DNA of 64,000 nt from Ricordea florida (GCA_949710005.1 OX453285.1:10112933-10176932); one strand, 5' to 3'. Counted from the first letter of the stretch, positions 10,250 to 24,483 are shown. A program made the numbers and translations. The notes: generated by a model not told the origin, from the sequence alone.

Positions 10250-10836
10250 AATAAGATAACTTGGAGCGATACCTCGTCTTACTTCAATTGTTTGTCTTTG
10301 TCGCTGCATTTGTAGAGAAAGCGGACAGTATCCAAAAGTACAAATCATTTACTGTCTACATTGAAGCGCTAGCGGGAAACAGTTTAAACCGAAGGCTTCG
10401 GTTGACATTTTTATCGGGATGATAATAGTCGTGCTAAGAAAACATAGGGAAAAAAATTTCCTTAAGCTCTCTCTTCGAATGTTTCTTTAAGAGGTTTGTC
10501 GATTTTCAGACGTTTCTGCAAATGCAAAGCTCCTCTAGGCTTAGGCAGTTGTGCTCGTGTACCAAGGGTAACGCATCTTTGTTACCTACCCTGTTTATGG
10601 TTTTGATGCGGTGCCGTGTGCACAACATTCATTGGGCTTAATATCGTTGCAGGATTCTTGCAAAGATTTGTTTGGAGTAACGAAAGCTGTTTCACGACTC
10701 CCAACAAACGAGTAGGCAGTCAGTTGTGTAGTTTCAATCTTTTTGCCAAAAATATTGGTCAAGAAGGAAGACAAGACTTTTCGAGAAATGAGGCTTGACG
10801 CGGACAGCGAAAATTGAGGAAACGGCAGAAAATGTA

Positions 10837-10956
10837 AAGCCTACAACACGAGGTATTCCCAGGCAGTCACCCAGCCTGGTACTAAGCCCGCCCTACGGGT
10901 CTTGACTGCGGTGATCGGACGAGAACCGGTATATCTCCCGTGATATGGTCGTAGAC
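10837..10956 (-). rRNA. 5S: 5S ribosomal RNA, copy 8 (L unit)
   Basis: Carries A22G and A65G, matching copy 3 apart from G37A. A65 is unpaired next to helix V, so the change should be tolerated. Confidence 0.96.
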
Positions 10957-11474
10957 GAAGGTAACGTTTGCAATTGAGGGTTTTTCATTTTCCAGTGCGT
11001 TGCTTATTCAAAATTCCGAAATACCGTTTTTACAATTAGTAGCGTTTAAAGCTCAATGGAATGTTATTTTTCCGCATAAAATATTGATTTCCCTCTATCC
11101 TATTTAACAAAGCCAAATCGAAAAGCACCAAACGTTAAACGAATACAAATGGAGTGAGGGGTAAAGCAAAGCCATTTCTCTTTGGTTTAAATTTGCCGCA
11201 ACAACTGAATGTTCCAAGCGGTGCAGTCGAAAGAACGGATTTCAGTTTCTACAAAGTCTTCAATCCTTGGCTAAGAAGTTTAAGCAAATTGCTTGAGTTT
11301 AGTTGTCATGCAATGTAGCCTTAATTCAAGCAGAAGGCATGTTTCACGCGCACGGACGCGGTGCGAAGCGCATAATTGTGACGTTGCAGAAGGGTTATTG
11401 GATTTGGGCGCGCGCGACTGTCGACTTAGAGCGACCTAAACGGCTTTTGAAAACCTTTCTATGCATTGCATGTT

Positions 11475-11966
11475 TAAAATAAAAACTAGTCATAGTTGTC
11501 ACTAAATCTGCCCTCGACTTTGTAAAAACTGAATAAAGACTGCATGTGGTTGTCCATGTATTTGTTATGAACCTTTGAAATGTAGTTTTAGTGTGAGAGT
11601 TTGCGAGTGCAAATTCCTTGTTGTGTTTGTGTTTTGTCAATTATCACACTTTGTTTCTTGGGTTAATGGAAATCCTCATACATATCGTGTTTAGGATGGG
11701 TTTACATTATAGCTTGGAATGAAATAAGAAAGCTTGGAATGAAATCGTGACGACTCGTTGCCAAACTTGCCAAACCCAGTTTGCGCGGTTGCTGAGCCAG
11801 GCGCACATGCTAAAAGTTAACCGGGACCACCGTGCGCGCCTATTTTCGTCAAATCGAGAAAATTTTCGCATACTAACACTACGACCATACGATACTTCTT
11901 ATTTACGCGGGGAACATTAGGGTGCCTCCTCGGGTTCCGGCCTCTGGGCCGGAACCCTGCGGGGGC
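11475..11966. repeat. L-specific spacer block, unit 8
   Basis: Common form with the intact hairpin at 11932-11957. Confidence 0.85.
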
Positions 11967-12553
11967 AATAAGATAACTTGGAGCGATACCTCGTCTTACT
12001 TCAATTGTTTGTCTTTGTCGCTGCATTTGTAGAGAAAGCGGACAGTATCCAAAAGTACAAATCATTTACTGTCTACATTGAAGCGCTAGCGGGAAACAGT
12101 TTAAACCGAAGGCTTCGGTTGACATTTTTATCGGGATGATAATAGTCGTGCTAAGAAAACATAGGGAAAAAAATTTCCTTAAGCTCTCTCTTCGAATGTT
12201 TCTTTAAGAGGTTTGTCGATTTTCAGACGTTTCTGCAAATGCAAAGCTCCTCTAGGCTTAGGCAGTTGTGCTCGTGTACCAAGGGTAACGCATCTTTGTT
12301 ACCTACCCTGTTTATGGTTTTGATGCGGTGCCGTGTGCACAACATTCATTGGGCTTAATATCGTTGCAGGATTCTTGCAAAGATTTGTTTGGAGTAACGA
12401 AAGCTGTTTCACGACTCCCAACAAACGAGTAGGCAGTCAGTTGTGTAGTTTCCATCTTTTTGCCAAAAATATTGGTCAAGAAGGAAGACAAGACTTTTCG
12501 AGAAATGAGGCTTGACGCGGACAGCGAAAATTGAGGAAACGGCAGAAAATGTA

Positions 12554-12673
12554 AAGCCTACAACACGAGGTATTCCCAGGCAGTCACCCAGCCTGGTACT
12601 AAGCCCGCTCTACGGGTCTTGACTGCGGTGATCGGACGAGAACCGGTATATTTCCCGTGATATGGTCGTAGTC
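12554..12673 (-). rRNA. 5S: 5S ribosomal RNA, copy 9 (L unit)
   Basis: Carries only T2A, as in copies 4 and 15. Confidence 0.96.
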
Positions 12674-13191
12674 GAAGGTAACGTTTCGAATTGAGGGTTT
12701 TTCATTTTCCAGTGCGTTGCTTATTCAAAATTCCGAAATACCGTTTTTACAATTAGTAGCGTTTAAAGCTCAATGGAATGTTATTTTTCCGCATAAAATA
12801 TTGATTTCCCTCTATCCTATTTAACAAAGCCAAATCGAAAAGCACCAAACGTTAAACGAATACAAATGGAGTGAGGGGTAAAGCAAAGCCATTTCTCTTT
12901 GGTTTAAATTTGCCGCAACAACTGAATGTTCCAAGCGGTGCAGTCGAAAGAACGGATTTCAGTTTCTACAAAGTCTTCAATCCTTGGCTAAGAAGCTTAA
13001 GCAAATTGCTTGAGTTTAGTTGTCATGCAATGTAGCCTTAATTCAAGCAGAAAGCATGTTTCACGCGCACGGACGCGGTGCGAAGCGCATAATTGTGACG
13101 TTGCAGAAGGGTTATTGGATTTGGGCGCGCGCGACTGTCGACTTAGAGCGACCTAAACGGCTTTTGAAAACCTTTCTATGCATTGCATGTT

Positions 13192-13683
13192 TAAAATAAA
13201 AACTAGTCATAGTTGTCACTAAATCTGCCCTCGACTTTGTAAAAACTGAATAAAGACTGCATGTGGTTGTCCATGTATTTGTTATGAACCTTTGAAATGT
13301 AGTTTTAGTGTGAGAGTTTGCGAGTGCAAATTCCTTGTTGTGTTTGTGTTTTGTCAATTATCACACTTTGTTTCTTGGGTTAATGGAAATCCTCATACAT
13401 ATCGTGTTTAGGATGGGTTTACATTATAGCTTGGAATGAAATAAGAAAGCTTGGAATGAAATCGTGACGACTCGTTGCCAAACTTGCCAAACCCAGTTTG
13501 CGCGGTTGCTGAGCCAGGCGCACATGCTAAAAGTTAACCGGGACCACCGTGCGCGCCTATTTTCGTCAAATCGAGAAAATTTTCGCATACTAACACTACG
13601 ACCATACGATACTTCTTATTTACGCGGGGAACATTAGGGTGCCTCCTCGGGTTCCGGCCTCTGGGCCGGAACCCTGCGGGGGC
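13192..13683. repeat. L-specific spacer block, unit 9
   Basis: Common form with the intact hairpin at 13649-13674. The distal spacer that follows has the linked variants TAGCGAAAA, AAGAAGTTTG and CCAAGGCTAACG, seen also after units 2, 15 and 18. Confidence 0.85.
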
Positions 13684-14270
13684 AATAAGATAACTTGGAG
13701 CGATACCTCGTCTTACTTCAATTGTTTGTCTTTGTCGCTGCATTTGTAGAGAAAGCGGACAGTATCCAAAAGTACAAATCATTTACTGTCTACATTGAAG
13801 CGCTAGCGGGAAACAGTTTAAACCGAAGGCTTCGGTTGACATTTTTATCGGGATGATAATGGTCGTGCTAAGAAAACATAGCGAAAAAAATTTCCTTAAG
13901 CTCTCTCTTCGAATGTTTCTTTAAGAAGTTTGTCGATTTTCAGACGTTTCTGCAAATGCAAAGCTCCTCTAGGCTTAGGCAGTTGTGCTCGTGTACCAAG
14001 GCTAACGCATCTTTGTTACCTACCCTGTTTATGGTTTTGATGCGGTGCCGTGTGCACAACATTCATTGGGCTTAATATCGTTGCAGGATTCTTGCAAAGA
14101 TTTGTTTGGAGTAACGAAAGCTGTTTCACGACTCCCAACAAACGAGTAGGCAGTCAGTTGTGTAGTTTCCATCTTTTTGCCAAAAATATTGGTCAAGAAG
14201 GAAGACAAGACTTTTCGAGAAATGAGGCTTGACGCGGACAGCGAAAATTGAGGAAACGGCAGAAAATGTA

Positions 14271-14390
14271 AAGCCTACAACACGAGGTATTCCCAGGCAG
14301 TCACCCAGCCTGGTACTAAGCCCGCTCTACGGGTCTTGACTGCGGTGATCGGACGAGAACCGGTATATCTCCCGTGATATGGTCGTAGAC
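14271..14390 (-). rRNA. 5S: 5S ribosomal RNA, copy 10 (S unit)
   Basis: Carries only A22G. With copies 11 and 12 it forms a near-identical trimer whose upstream spacers share ATTTTACAG, CTTTAAACG and ACAAATAAAGTG. Confidence 0.97.
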
Positions 14391-15506
14391 GAAGGTAACG
14401 TTTGCAATTGAGGGTTTTTCATTTTACAGTGCGTTGCTTATTCAAAATTCCGAAATACCGTTTTTACAATTAGTAGCGTTTAAAGCTCAATGCAATGTTA
14501 TTTTTCCGCATAAAATATTGATTTCCCTCTATCCTATTTAACAAAGCCAAATCGAAAAGCACCAAACTTTAAACGAATATACAAATAAAGTGAGGGGTAA
14601 GGCAAAGCCATTTCTCTTTGGTTTAAATTTGCCGCAACAACTGAATGTTCCAAGCAATGCAGTCGAAAGAACGGATTTCAGTTTCTACAAAGTCTTCAAT
14701 CCTTGGCTAAGAAGTTTAAGCAAATTGCTTGAGTTTAGTTGTCATGCAATGTAGCCTTAATTCAAGCAGAAAGCATGTTTCACGCGCACGGACGCGGTGC
14801 GAAGCGCATAATTGTGACGTTGCAGAAGGGTTATTGGATTTGGGCGCGCGCGACTGTCGACTTAGAGCGACCTAAACGGCTTTTGAAAACCTTTCTATGC
14901 ATTGCATGTTAAAACTAAAAATAAGATAACTTGGAGCGATACCTCGTCTTACTTCAATTGTTTGTCTTTGTCGCTGCATTTGTAGAGAAAGCGGACAGTA
15001 TCCAAAAGTACAAATCATTTACTGTCTACATTGAAGCGCTAGCGGGAAACAGTTTAAACCGAAGGCTTCGGTTGACATTTTTATCGGGATGATAATAGTC
15101 GTGCTAAGAAAACATAGGGAAAAAAATTTCCTTAAGCTCTCTCTTCGAATGTTTCTTTAAGAGGTTTGTCGATTTTCAGACGTTTCTGCAAATGCAAAGC
15201 TCCTCTAGGCTTAGGCAGTTGTGCTCGTGTACCAAGGGTAACGCATCTTTGTTACCTACCCTGTTTATGGTTTTGATGCGGTGCCGTGTGCACAACATTC
15301 ATTGGGCTTAATATCGTTGCAGGATTCTTGCAAAGATTTGTTTGGAGTAACGAAAGCTGTTTCACGACTCCCAACAAACGAGTAGGCAGTCAGTTGTGTA
15401 GTTTCCATCTTTTTGCCAAAAATATTGGTCAAGAAGGAAGACAAGACTTTTCGAGAAATGAGGCTTGACGCGGACAGCGAAAATTGAGGAAACGGCAGAA
15501 AATGTA

Positions 15507-15626
15507 AAGCCTACAACACGAGGTATTCCCAGGCAGTCACCCAGCCTGGTACTAAGCCCGCTCTACGGGTCTTGACTGCGGTGATCGGACGAGAACCGGT
15601 ATATCTCCCGTGATATGGTCGTAGAC
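15507..15626 (-). rRNA. 5S: 5S ribosomal RNA, copy 11 (S unit)
   Basis: Identical to copy 10. The spacer reads AATGGAATG where copies 10 and 12 read AATGCAATG. Confidence 0.97.
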
Positions 15627-16742
15627 GAAGGTAACGTTTGCAATTGAGGGTTTTTCATTTTACAGTGCGTTGCTTATTCAAAATTCCGAAATACCGTTTT
15701 TACAATTAGTAGCGTTTAAAGCTCAATGGAATGTTATTTTTCCGCATAAAATATTGATTTCCCTCTATCCTATTTAACAAAGCCAAATCGAAAAGCACCA
15801 AACTTTAAACGAATATACAAATAAAGTGAGGGGTAAGGCAAAGCCATTTCTCTTTGGTTTAAATTTGCCGCAACAACTGAATGTTCCAAGCAATGCAGTC
15901 GAAAGAACGGATTTCAGTTTCTACAAAGTCTTCAATCCTTGGCTAAGAAGTTTAAGCAAATTGCTTGAGTTTAGTTGTCATGCAATGTAGCCTTAATTCA
16001 AGCAGAAAGCATGTTTCACGCGCACGGACGCGGTGCGAAGCGCATAATTGTGACGTTGCAGAAGGGTTATTGGATTTGGGCGCGCGCGACTGTCGACTTA
16101 GAGCGACCTAAACGGCTTTTGAAAACCTTTCTATGCATTGCATGTTAAAACTAAAAATAAGATAACTTGGAGCGATACCTCGTCTTACTTCAATTGTTTG
16201 TCTTTGTCGCTGCATTTGTAGAGAAAGCGGACAGTATCCAAAAGTACAAATCATTTACTGTCTACATTGAAGCGCTAGCGGGAAACAGTTTAAACCGAAG
16301 GCTTCGGTTGACATTTTTATCGGGATGATAATCGTCGTGCTAAGAAAACATAGGGAAAAAAATTTCCTTAAGCTCTCTCTTCGAATGTTTCTTTAAGAGG
16401 TTTGTCGATTTTCAGACGTTTCTGCAAATGCAAAGCTCCTCTAGGCTTAGGCAGTTGTGCTCGTGTACCAAGGGTAACGCATCTTTGTTACCTACCCTGT
16501 TTATGGTTTTGATGCGGTGCCGTGTGCACAACATTCATTGGGCTTAATATCGTTGCAGGATTCTTGCAAAGATTTGTTTGGAGTAACGAAAGCTGTTTCA
16601 CGACTCCCAACAAACGAGTAGGCAGTCAGTTGTGTAGTTTCCATCTTTTTGCCAAAAATATTGGTCAAGAAGGAAGACAAGACTTTTCGAGAAATGAGGC
16701 TTGACGCGGACAGCGAAAATTGAGGAAACGGCAGAAAATGTA

Positions 16743-16862
16743 AAGCCTACAACACGAGGTATTCCCAGGCAGTCACCCAGCCTGGTACTAAGCCCGCTCT
16801 ACGGGTCTTGACTGCGGTGATCGGACGAGAACCGGTATATCTCCCGTGATATGGTCGTAGAC
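16743..16862 (-). rRNA. 5S: 5S ribosomal RNA, copy 12 (S unit)
   Basis: Identical to copies 10 and 11. It is the last member of the trimer. Confidence 0.97.
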
Positions 16863-17978
16863 GAAGGTAACGTTTGCAATTGAGGGTTTTTCATTTTACA
16901 GTGCGTTGCTTATTCAAAATTCCGAAATACCGTTTTTACAATTAGTAGCGTTTAAAGCTCAATGCAATGTTATTTTTCCGCATAAAATATTGATTTCCCT
17001 CTATCCTATTTAACAAAGCCAAATCGAAAAGCACCAAACTTTAAACGAATATACAAATAAAGTGAGGGGTAAGGCAAAGCCATTTCTCTTTGGTTTAAAT
17101 TTGCCGCAACAACTGAATGTTCCAAGCGATGCAGTCGAAAGAACGGATTTCAGTTTCTACAAAGTCTTCAATCCTTGGCTAAGAAGTTTAAGCAAATTGC
17201 TTGAGTTTAGTTGTCATGCAATGTAGCCTTAATTCAAGCAGAAAGCATGTTTCACGCGCACGGACGCGGTGCGAAGCGCATAATTGTGACGTTGCAGAAG
17301 GGTTATTGGATTTGGGCGCGCGCGACTGTCGACTTAGAGCGACCTAAACGGCTTTTGAAAACCTTTCTATGCATTGCATGTTAAAACTAAAAATAAGATA
17401 ACTTGGAGCGATACCTCGTCTTACTTCAATTGTTTGTCTTTGTCGCTGCATTTGTAGAGAAAGCGGACAGTATCCAAAAGTACAAATCATTTACTGTCTA
17501 CATTGAAGCGCTAGCGGGAAACAGTTTAAACCGAAGGCTTCGGTTGACATTTTTATCGGGATGATAATGGTCGTGCTAAGAAAACATAGGGAAAAAAATT
17601 TCCTTAAGCTCTCTCTTCGAATGTTTCTTTAAGAGGTTTGTCGATTTTCAGACGTTTCTGCAAATGCAAAGCTCCTCTAGGCTTAGGCAGTTGTGCTCGT
17701 GTACCAAGGGTAACGCATCTTTGTTACCTACCCTGTTTATGGTTTTGATGCGGTGCCGTGTGCACAACATTCATTGGGCTTAATATCGTTGCAGGATTCT
17801 TGCAAAGATTTGTTTGGAGTAACGAAAGCTGTTTCACGACTCCCAACAAACGAGTAGGCAGTCAGTTGTGTAGTTTCCATCTTTTTGCCAAAAATATTGG
17901 TCAAGAAGGAAGACAAGACTTTTCGAGAAATGAGGCTTGACGCGGAGAGCGAAAATTGAGGAAACGGCAGAAAATGTA

Positions 17979-18098
17979 AAGCCTACAACACGAGGTATTC
18001 CCAGGCAGTCACCCAGCCTGGTACTAAGCCCGCTCTACGGGTCTTTACTGCGGTGATTGGACGAGAACCGGTATATCTCCCGTGATATGGTCGTAGAC
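17979..18098 (-). rRNA. 5S: 5S ribosomal RNA, copy 13 (S unit)
   Basis: Carries A22G, G41A and C53A. C53A changes the box A-like stretch from AGTCAAGAC to AGTAAAGAC and is shared only with copies 17, 18 and 20. It may alter TFIIIA binding, which is inference. Confidence 0.96.
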
Positions 18099-19212
18099 GA
18101 AGGTAACGTTTCGAATTGAGGGTTTTTCATTTTCCAGTGCGTTGCTTATTCAAAATTCCGAAATACCGTTTTTACAATTAGTAGCGTTTAAAGCTCAATG
18201 GAATGTTATTTTTCCGCATAAAATATTGATTTCCCTCTATCCTATTTAACAAAGCCAAATCGAAAAGCACCAAACCTTAAACGAATACAAATGGAGTGAG
18301 GGGTAAAGCAAAGCCATTTCTCTTTGGTTTAAATTTGCCGCAACAACTGAATGTTCCAAGCGGTGCAGTCGAAAGAACGGATTTCAGTTTCTACAAAGTC
18401 TTTAATCCTTGGCTAAGAAGCTTAAGCAAATTGCTTGAGTTTAGTTGTCATGCAATGTAGCCTTAATTCAAGCAGAAAGCATGTTTCACGCGCACGGACG
18501 CGGTGCGAAGCGCATAATTGTGACGTTGCAGAAGGGTTATTGGATTTGGGCGCGCGCGACTGTCGACTTAGAGCGACCTAAACGGCTTTTGAAAACCTTT
18601 CTATGCATTGCATGTTAAAACTAAAAATAAGATAACTTGGAGCGATACCTCGGCTTACTTCAATTGTTTGTCTTTGTCGCTGCATTTGTAGAGAAAGCGG
18701 ACACTATCCAAAAGTACAAATCATTTACTGTCTACATTGAAGCGCTAGCGGGAAACAGTTTAAACCGAAGGCTTCGGTTGACATTTTTATCGGGATGATA
18801 ATGGTCGTGCTAAGAAAACATAGGGAAAAAAATTTCCTTAAGCTCTCTCTTCGAATGTTTCTTTAAGAGGTTTGTCGATTTTCAGACGTTTCTGCAAATG
18901 CAAAGCTCCTCTAGGCTTAGGCAGTTGTGCTCGTGTACCAAGGGTAACGCATCTTTGTTACCTACCCTGTTTATGGTTTTGATGCGGTGCCGTGTGCACA
19001 ACATTCATTGGGCTTAATATCGTTGCAGGATTCTTGCAAAGATTTGTTTGGAGTAACGAAAGCTGTTTCACGACTCCCAACAAACGAGTAGGCAGTCAGT
19101 TGTGTAGTTTCCATCTTTTTGCCAAAAATATTGGTCAAGAAGGAAGACAGGACTTTTCGAGAAATGAGGCTTGACGCGGACAGCGAAAATTGAGGAAACG
19201 GCAGAAAATGTA

Positions 19213-19332
19213 AAGCCTACAACACGAGGTATTCCCAGGCAGTCACCCAGCCTGGTACTAAGCCCGCTCTACGGGTCTTGACTGCGGTGATAGGACGAGA
19301 ACCGGTATATTTCTCGTGATATGGTCGTAGAC
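19213..19332 (-). rRNA. 5S: 5S ribosomal RNA, copy 14 (L unit)
   Basis: Carries G19A and G41T. G19A breaks the G19-C59 pair in helix II and is shared only with copy 21. Confidence 0.95.
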
Positions 19333-19850
19333 GAAGGTAACGTTTCGAATTGAGGGTTTTTCATTTTACAGTGCGTTGCTTATTCAAAATTCCGAAATAG
19401 CGTTTTTACAATTAGTAGCGTTTAAAGCTCAATGCAATGTTATTTTTCCGCATAAAATATTGATTTCCCTCTATCCTATTTAACAAAGCCAAATCGAAAA
19501 GCACCAAACGTTAAACGAATACAAATGGAGTGAGGGGTAAAGCAAAGCCATTTCTCTTTGGTTTAAATTTGCCGCAACAACTGAATGTTCCAAGCGGTGC
19601 AGTCGAAAGAACGGATTTCAGTTTCTACAAAGTCTTCAATCCTTGGCTAAGAAGTTTAAGCAAATTGCTTGACTTTAGTTGTCATGCAATGTAGCCTTAA
19701 TTCAAGCAGAAGGCATGTTTCACGCGCACGGACGCGGTGCGAAGCGCATAATTGTGACGTTGCAGAAGGGTTATTGGATTTGGGCGCGCGCGACTGTCGA
19801 CTTAGAGCGACCTAAACGGCTTTTGAAAACCTTTCTATGCATTGCATGTT

Positions 19851-20342
19851 TAAAATAAAAACTAGTCATAGTTGTCACTAAATCTGCCCTCGACTTTGTA
19901 AAAACTGAATAAAGACTGCATGTGGTTGTCCATGTATTTGTTATGAACCTTTGAAATGTAGTTTTAGTGTGAGAGTTTGCGAGTGCAAATTCCTTGTTGT
20001 GTTTGTGTTTTGTCAATTATCACACTTTGTTTCTTGGGTTAATGGAAATCCTCATACATATCGTGTTTAGGATGGGTTTACATTATAGCTTGGAATGAAA
20101 TAAGAAAGCTTGGAATGAAATCGTGACGACTCGTTGCCAAACTTGCCAAACCCAGTTTGCGCGGTTGCTGAGCCAGGCGCACATGCTAAAAGTTAACCGG
20201 GACCACCGTGCGCGCCTATTTTCGTCAAATCGAGAAAATTTTCGCATACTAACACTACGACCATACGATACTTCTTATTTACGCGGGGAACATTAGGGTG
20301 CCTCCTCGGGTTCCGGCCTCTGGGCCGGAACCCTGCGGGGGC
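19851..20342. repeat. L-specific spacer block, unit 14
   Basis: Common form with the intact hairpin at 20308-20333. Confidence 0.85.
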
Positions 20343-20929
20343 AATAAGATAACTTGGAGCGATACCTCGTCTTACTTCAATTGTTTGTCTTTGTCGCTGC
20401 ATTTGTAGAGAAAGCGGACAGTATCCAAAAGTACAAATCATTTACTGTCTACATTGAAGCGCTAGCGGGAAACAGTTTAAACCGAAGGCTTCGGTTGACA
20501 TTTTTATCGGGATGATAATAGTCGTGCTAAGAAAACATAGGGAAAAAAATTTCCTTAAGCTCTCTCTTCGAATGTTTCTTTAAGAGGTTTGTCGATTTTC
20601 AGACGTTTCTGCAAATGCAAAGCTCCTCTAGGCTTAGGCAGTTGTGCTCGTGTACCAATGGTAACGCATCTTTGTTACCTACCCTGTTTATGGTTTTGAT
20701 GCGGTGCCGTGTGCACAACATTCATTGGGCTTAATATCGTTGCAGGATTCTTGCAAAGATTTGTTTGGAGTAACGAAAGCTGTTTCACGACTCCCAACAA
20801 ACGAGTAGGCAGTCAGTTGTGTAGTTTCCATCTTTTTGCCAAAAATATTGGTCAAGAAGGAAGACAAGACTTTTCGAGAAATGAGGCTTGACGCGGACAG
20901 CGAAAATTGAGGAAACGGCAGAAAATGTA

Positions 20930-21049
20930 AAGCCTACAACACGAGGTATTCCCAGGCAGTCACCCAGCCTGGTACTAAGCCCGCTCTACGGGTCTTGACT
21001 GCGGTGATCGGACGAGAACCGGTATATTTCCCGTGATATGGTCGTAGTC
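20930..21049 (-). rRNA. 5S: 5S ribosomal RNA, copy 15 (L unit)
   Basis: Carries only T2A, identical to copy 9. Confidence 0.96.
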
Positions 21050-21567
21050 GAAGGTAACGTTTCGAATTGAGGGTTTTTCATTTTCCAGTGCGTTGCTTAT
21101 TCAAAATTCCGAAATACCGTTTTTACAATTAGTAGCGTTTAAAGCTCAATGGAATGTTATTTTTCCGCATAAAATATTGATTTCCCTCTATCCTATTTAA
21201 CAAAGCCAAATCGAAAAGCACCAAACGTTAAACGAATACAAATGGAGTGAGGGGTAAAGCAAAGCCATTTCTCTTTGGTTTAAATTTGCCGCAACAACTG
21301 AATGTTCCAAGCGGTGCAGTCGAAAGAACGGATTTCAGTTTCTACAAAGTCTTCAATCCTTGGCTAAGAAGTTTAAGCAAATTGCTTGAGTTTAGTTGTC
21401 ATGCAATGTAGCCTTAATTCAAGCAGAAAGCATGTTTCACGCGCACGGACGCGGTGCGAAGCGCATAATTGTGACGTTGCAGAAGGGTTATTGGATTTGG
21501 GCGCGCGCGACTGTCGACTTAGAGCGACCTAAACGGCTTTTGAAAACCTTTCTATGCATTGCATGTT

Positions 21568-22059
21568 TAAAATAAAAACTAGTCATAGTTGTCACTAAAT
21601 CTGCCCTCGACTTTGTAAAAACTGAATAAAGACTGCATGTGGTTGTCCATGTATTTGTTATGAACCTTTGAAATGTAGTTTTAGTGTGAGAGTTTGCGAG
21701 TGCAAATTCCTTGTTGTGTTTGTGTTTTGTCAATTATCACACTTTGTTTCTTGGGTTAATGGAAATCCTCATACATATCGTGTTTAGGATGGGTTTACAT
21801 TATAGCTTGGAATGAAATAAGAAAGCTTGGAATGAAATCGTGACGACTCGTTGCCAAACTTGCCAAACCCAGTTTGCGCGGTTGCTGAGCCAGGCGCACA
21901 TGCTAAAAGTTAACCGGGACCACCGTGCGCGCCTATTTTCGTCAAATCGAGAAAATTTTCGCATACTAACACTACGACCATACGATACTTCTTATTTACG
22001 CGGGGAACATTAGGGTGCCTCCTCGGGTTCCGGCCTCTGGGCCGGAACCCTGCGGGGGC
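21568..22059. repeat. L-specific spacer block, unit 15
   Basis: Common form with the intact hairpin at 22025-22050. Confidence 0.85.
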
Positions 22060-22646
22060 AATAAGATAACTTGGAGCGATACCTCGTCTTACTTCAATTG
22101 TTTGTCTTTGTCGCTGCATTTGTAGAGAAAGCGGACAGTATCCAAAAGTACAAATCATTTACTGTCTACATTGAAGCGCTAGCGGGAAACAGTTTAAACC
22201 GAAGGCTTCGGTTGACATTTTTATCGGGATGATAATGGTCGTGCTAATAAAACATAGCGAAAAAAATTTCCTTAAGCTCTCTCTTCGAATGTTTCTTTAA
22301 GAAGTTTGTCGATTTTCAGACGTTTCTGCAAATGCAAAGCTCCTCTAGGCTTAGGCAGTTGTGCTCGTGTACCAAGGCTAACGCATCTTTGTTACCTACC
22401 CTGTTTATGGTTTTGATGCGGTGCCGTGTGCACAACATTCATTGGGCTTAATATCGTTGCAGGATTCTTGCAAAGATTTGTTTGGAGTAACGAAAGCTGT
22501 TTCACGACTCCCAACAAACGAGTAGGCAGTCAGTTGTGTAGTTTCCATCTTTTTGCCAAAAATATTGGTCAAGAAGGAAGACAAGACTTTTCGAGAAATG
22601 AGGCTTGACGCGGACAGCGAAAATTGAGGAAACGGCAGAAAATGTA

Positions 22647-22766
22647 AAGCCTACAACACGAGGTATTCCCAGGCAGTCACCCAGCCTGGTACTAAGCCCG
22701 CCCTACGGGTCTTGACTGCGGTGATCGGACGAGAACCGGCATATTTCCCGTGATATGGTCGTAGAC
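22647..22766 (-). rRNA. 5S: 5S ribosomal RNA, copy 16 (L unit)
   Basis: Carries A27G and A65G. A27G lies in loop B just before helix III and is shared only with copy 22. Confidence 0.96.
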
Positions 22767-23284
22767 GAAGGTAACGTTTGCAATTGAGGGTTTTTCATTT
22801 TCCAGTGCGTTGCTTATTCAAAATTCCGAAATACCGTTTTTACAATTAGTAGCGTTTAAAGCTCAATGGAATGTTATTTTTCCGCATAAAATATTGATTT
22901 CCCTCTATCCTATTTAACAAAGCCAAATCGAAAAGCACCAAACGTTAAACGAATACAAATGGAGTGAGGGGTAAGGCAAAGCCATTTCTCTTTGGTTTAA
23001 ATTTGCCGCAACAACTGAATGTTCCAAGCGGTGCAGTCGAAAGAACGGATTTCAGTTTCTACAAAGTCTTCAATCCTTGGCTAAGAAGTTTAAGCAAATT
23101 GCTTGAGTTTAGTTGTCATGCAATGTAGCCTTAATTCAAGCAGAAGGCATGTTTCACGCGCACGGACGCGGTGCGAAGCGCATAATTGTGACGTTGCAGA
23201 AGGGTTATTGGATTTGGGCGCGCGCGACTGTCGACTTAGAGCGACCTAAACGGCTTTTGAAAACCTTTCTATGCATTGCATGTT

Positions 23285-23776
23285 TAAAATAAAAACTAGT
23301 CATAGTTGTCACTAAATCTGCCCTCGACTTTGTAAAAACTGAATAAAGACTGCATGTGGTTGTCCATGTATTTGTTATGAACCTTTGAAATGTAGTTTTA
23401 GTGTGAGAGTTTGCGAGTGCAAATTCCTTGTTGTGTTTGTGTTTTGTCAATTATCACACTTTGTTTCTTGGGTTAATGGAAATCCTCATACATATCGTGT
23501 TTAGGATGGGTTTACATTATAGCTTGGAATGAAATAAGAAAGCTTGGAATGAAATCGTGACGACTCGTTGCCAAACTTGCCAAACCCAGTTTGCGCGGTT
23601 GCTGAGCCAGGCGCACATGCTAAAAGTTAACCGGGACCACCGTGCGCGCCTATTTTCGTCAAATCGAGAAAATTTTCGCATACTAACACTACGACCATAC
23701 GATACTTCTTATTTACGCGGGGAACATTAGGGTGCCTCCTCGGGTTCCGGCCTCTGGGCCGGAACCCTGCGGGGGC
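23285..23776. repeat. L-specific spacer block, unit 16
   Basis: Common form with the intact hairpin at 23742-23767. It closes the third L triplet. Confidence 0.85.
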
Positions 23777-24363
23777 AATAAGATAACTTGGAGCGATACC
23801 TCGTCTTACTTCAATTGTTTGTCTTTGTCGCTGCATTTGTAGAGAAAGCGGACAGTATCCAAAAGTACAAATCATTTACTGTCTACATTGAAGCGCTAGC
23901 GGGAAACAGTTTAAACCGAAGGCTTCGGTTGACATTTTTATCGGGATGATAATAGTCGTGCTAAGAAAACATAGGGAAAAAAATTTCCTTAAGCTCTCTC
24001 TTCGAATGTTTCTTTAAGAGGTTTGTCGATTTTCAGACGTTTCTGCAAATGCAAAGCTCCTCTAGGCTTAGGCAGTTGTGCTCGTGTACCAAGGGTAACG
24101 CATCTTTGTTACCTACCCTGTTTATGGTTTTGATGCGGTGCCGTGTGCACAACATTCATTGGGCTTAATATCGTTGCAGGATTCTTGCAAAGATTTGTTT
24201 GGAGTAACGAAAGCTGTTTCACGACTCCCAACAAACGAGTAGGCAGTCAGTTGTGTAGTTTCCATCTTTTTGCCAAAAATATTGGTCAAGAAGGAAGACA
24301 AGACTTTTCGAGAAATGAGGCTTGACGCGGAGAGCGAAAATTGAGGAAACGGCAGAAAATGTA

Positions 24364-24483
24364 AAGCCTACAACACGAGGTATTCCCAGGCAGTCACCCA
24401 GCCTGGTACTAAGCCCGCTCTACGGGTCTTTACTGCGGTGATTGGACGAGAACCGGTATATCTCCCGTGATATGGTCGTAGAC
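24364..24483 (-). rRNA. 5S: 5S ribosomal RNA, copy 17 (S unit)
   Basis: Carries A22G, G41A and C53A, identical to copy 13. Confidence 0.96.
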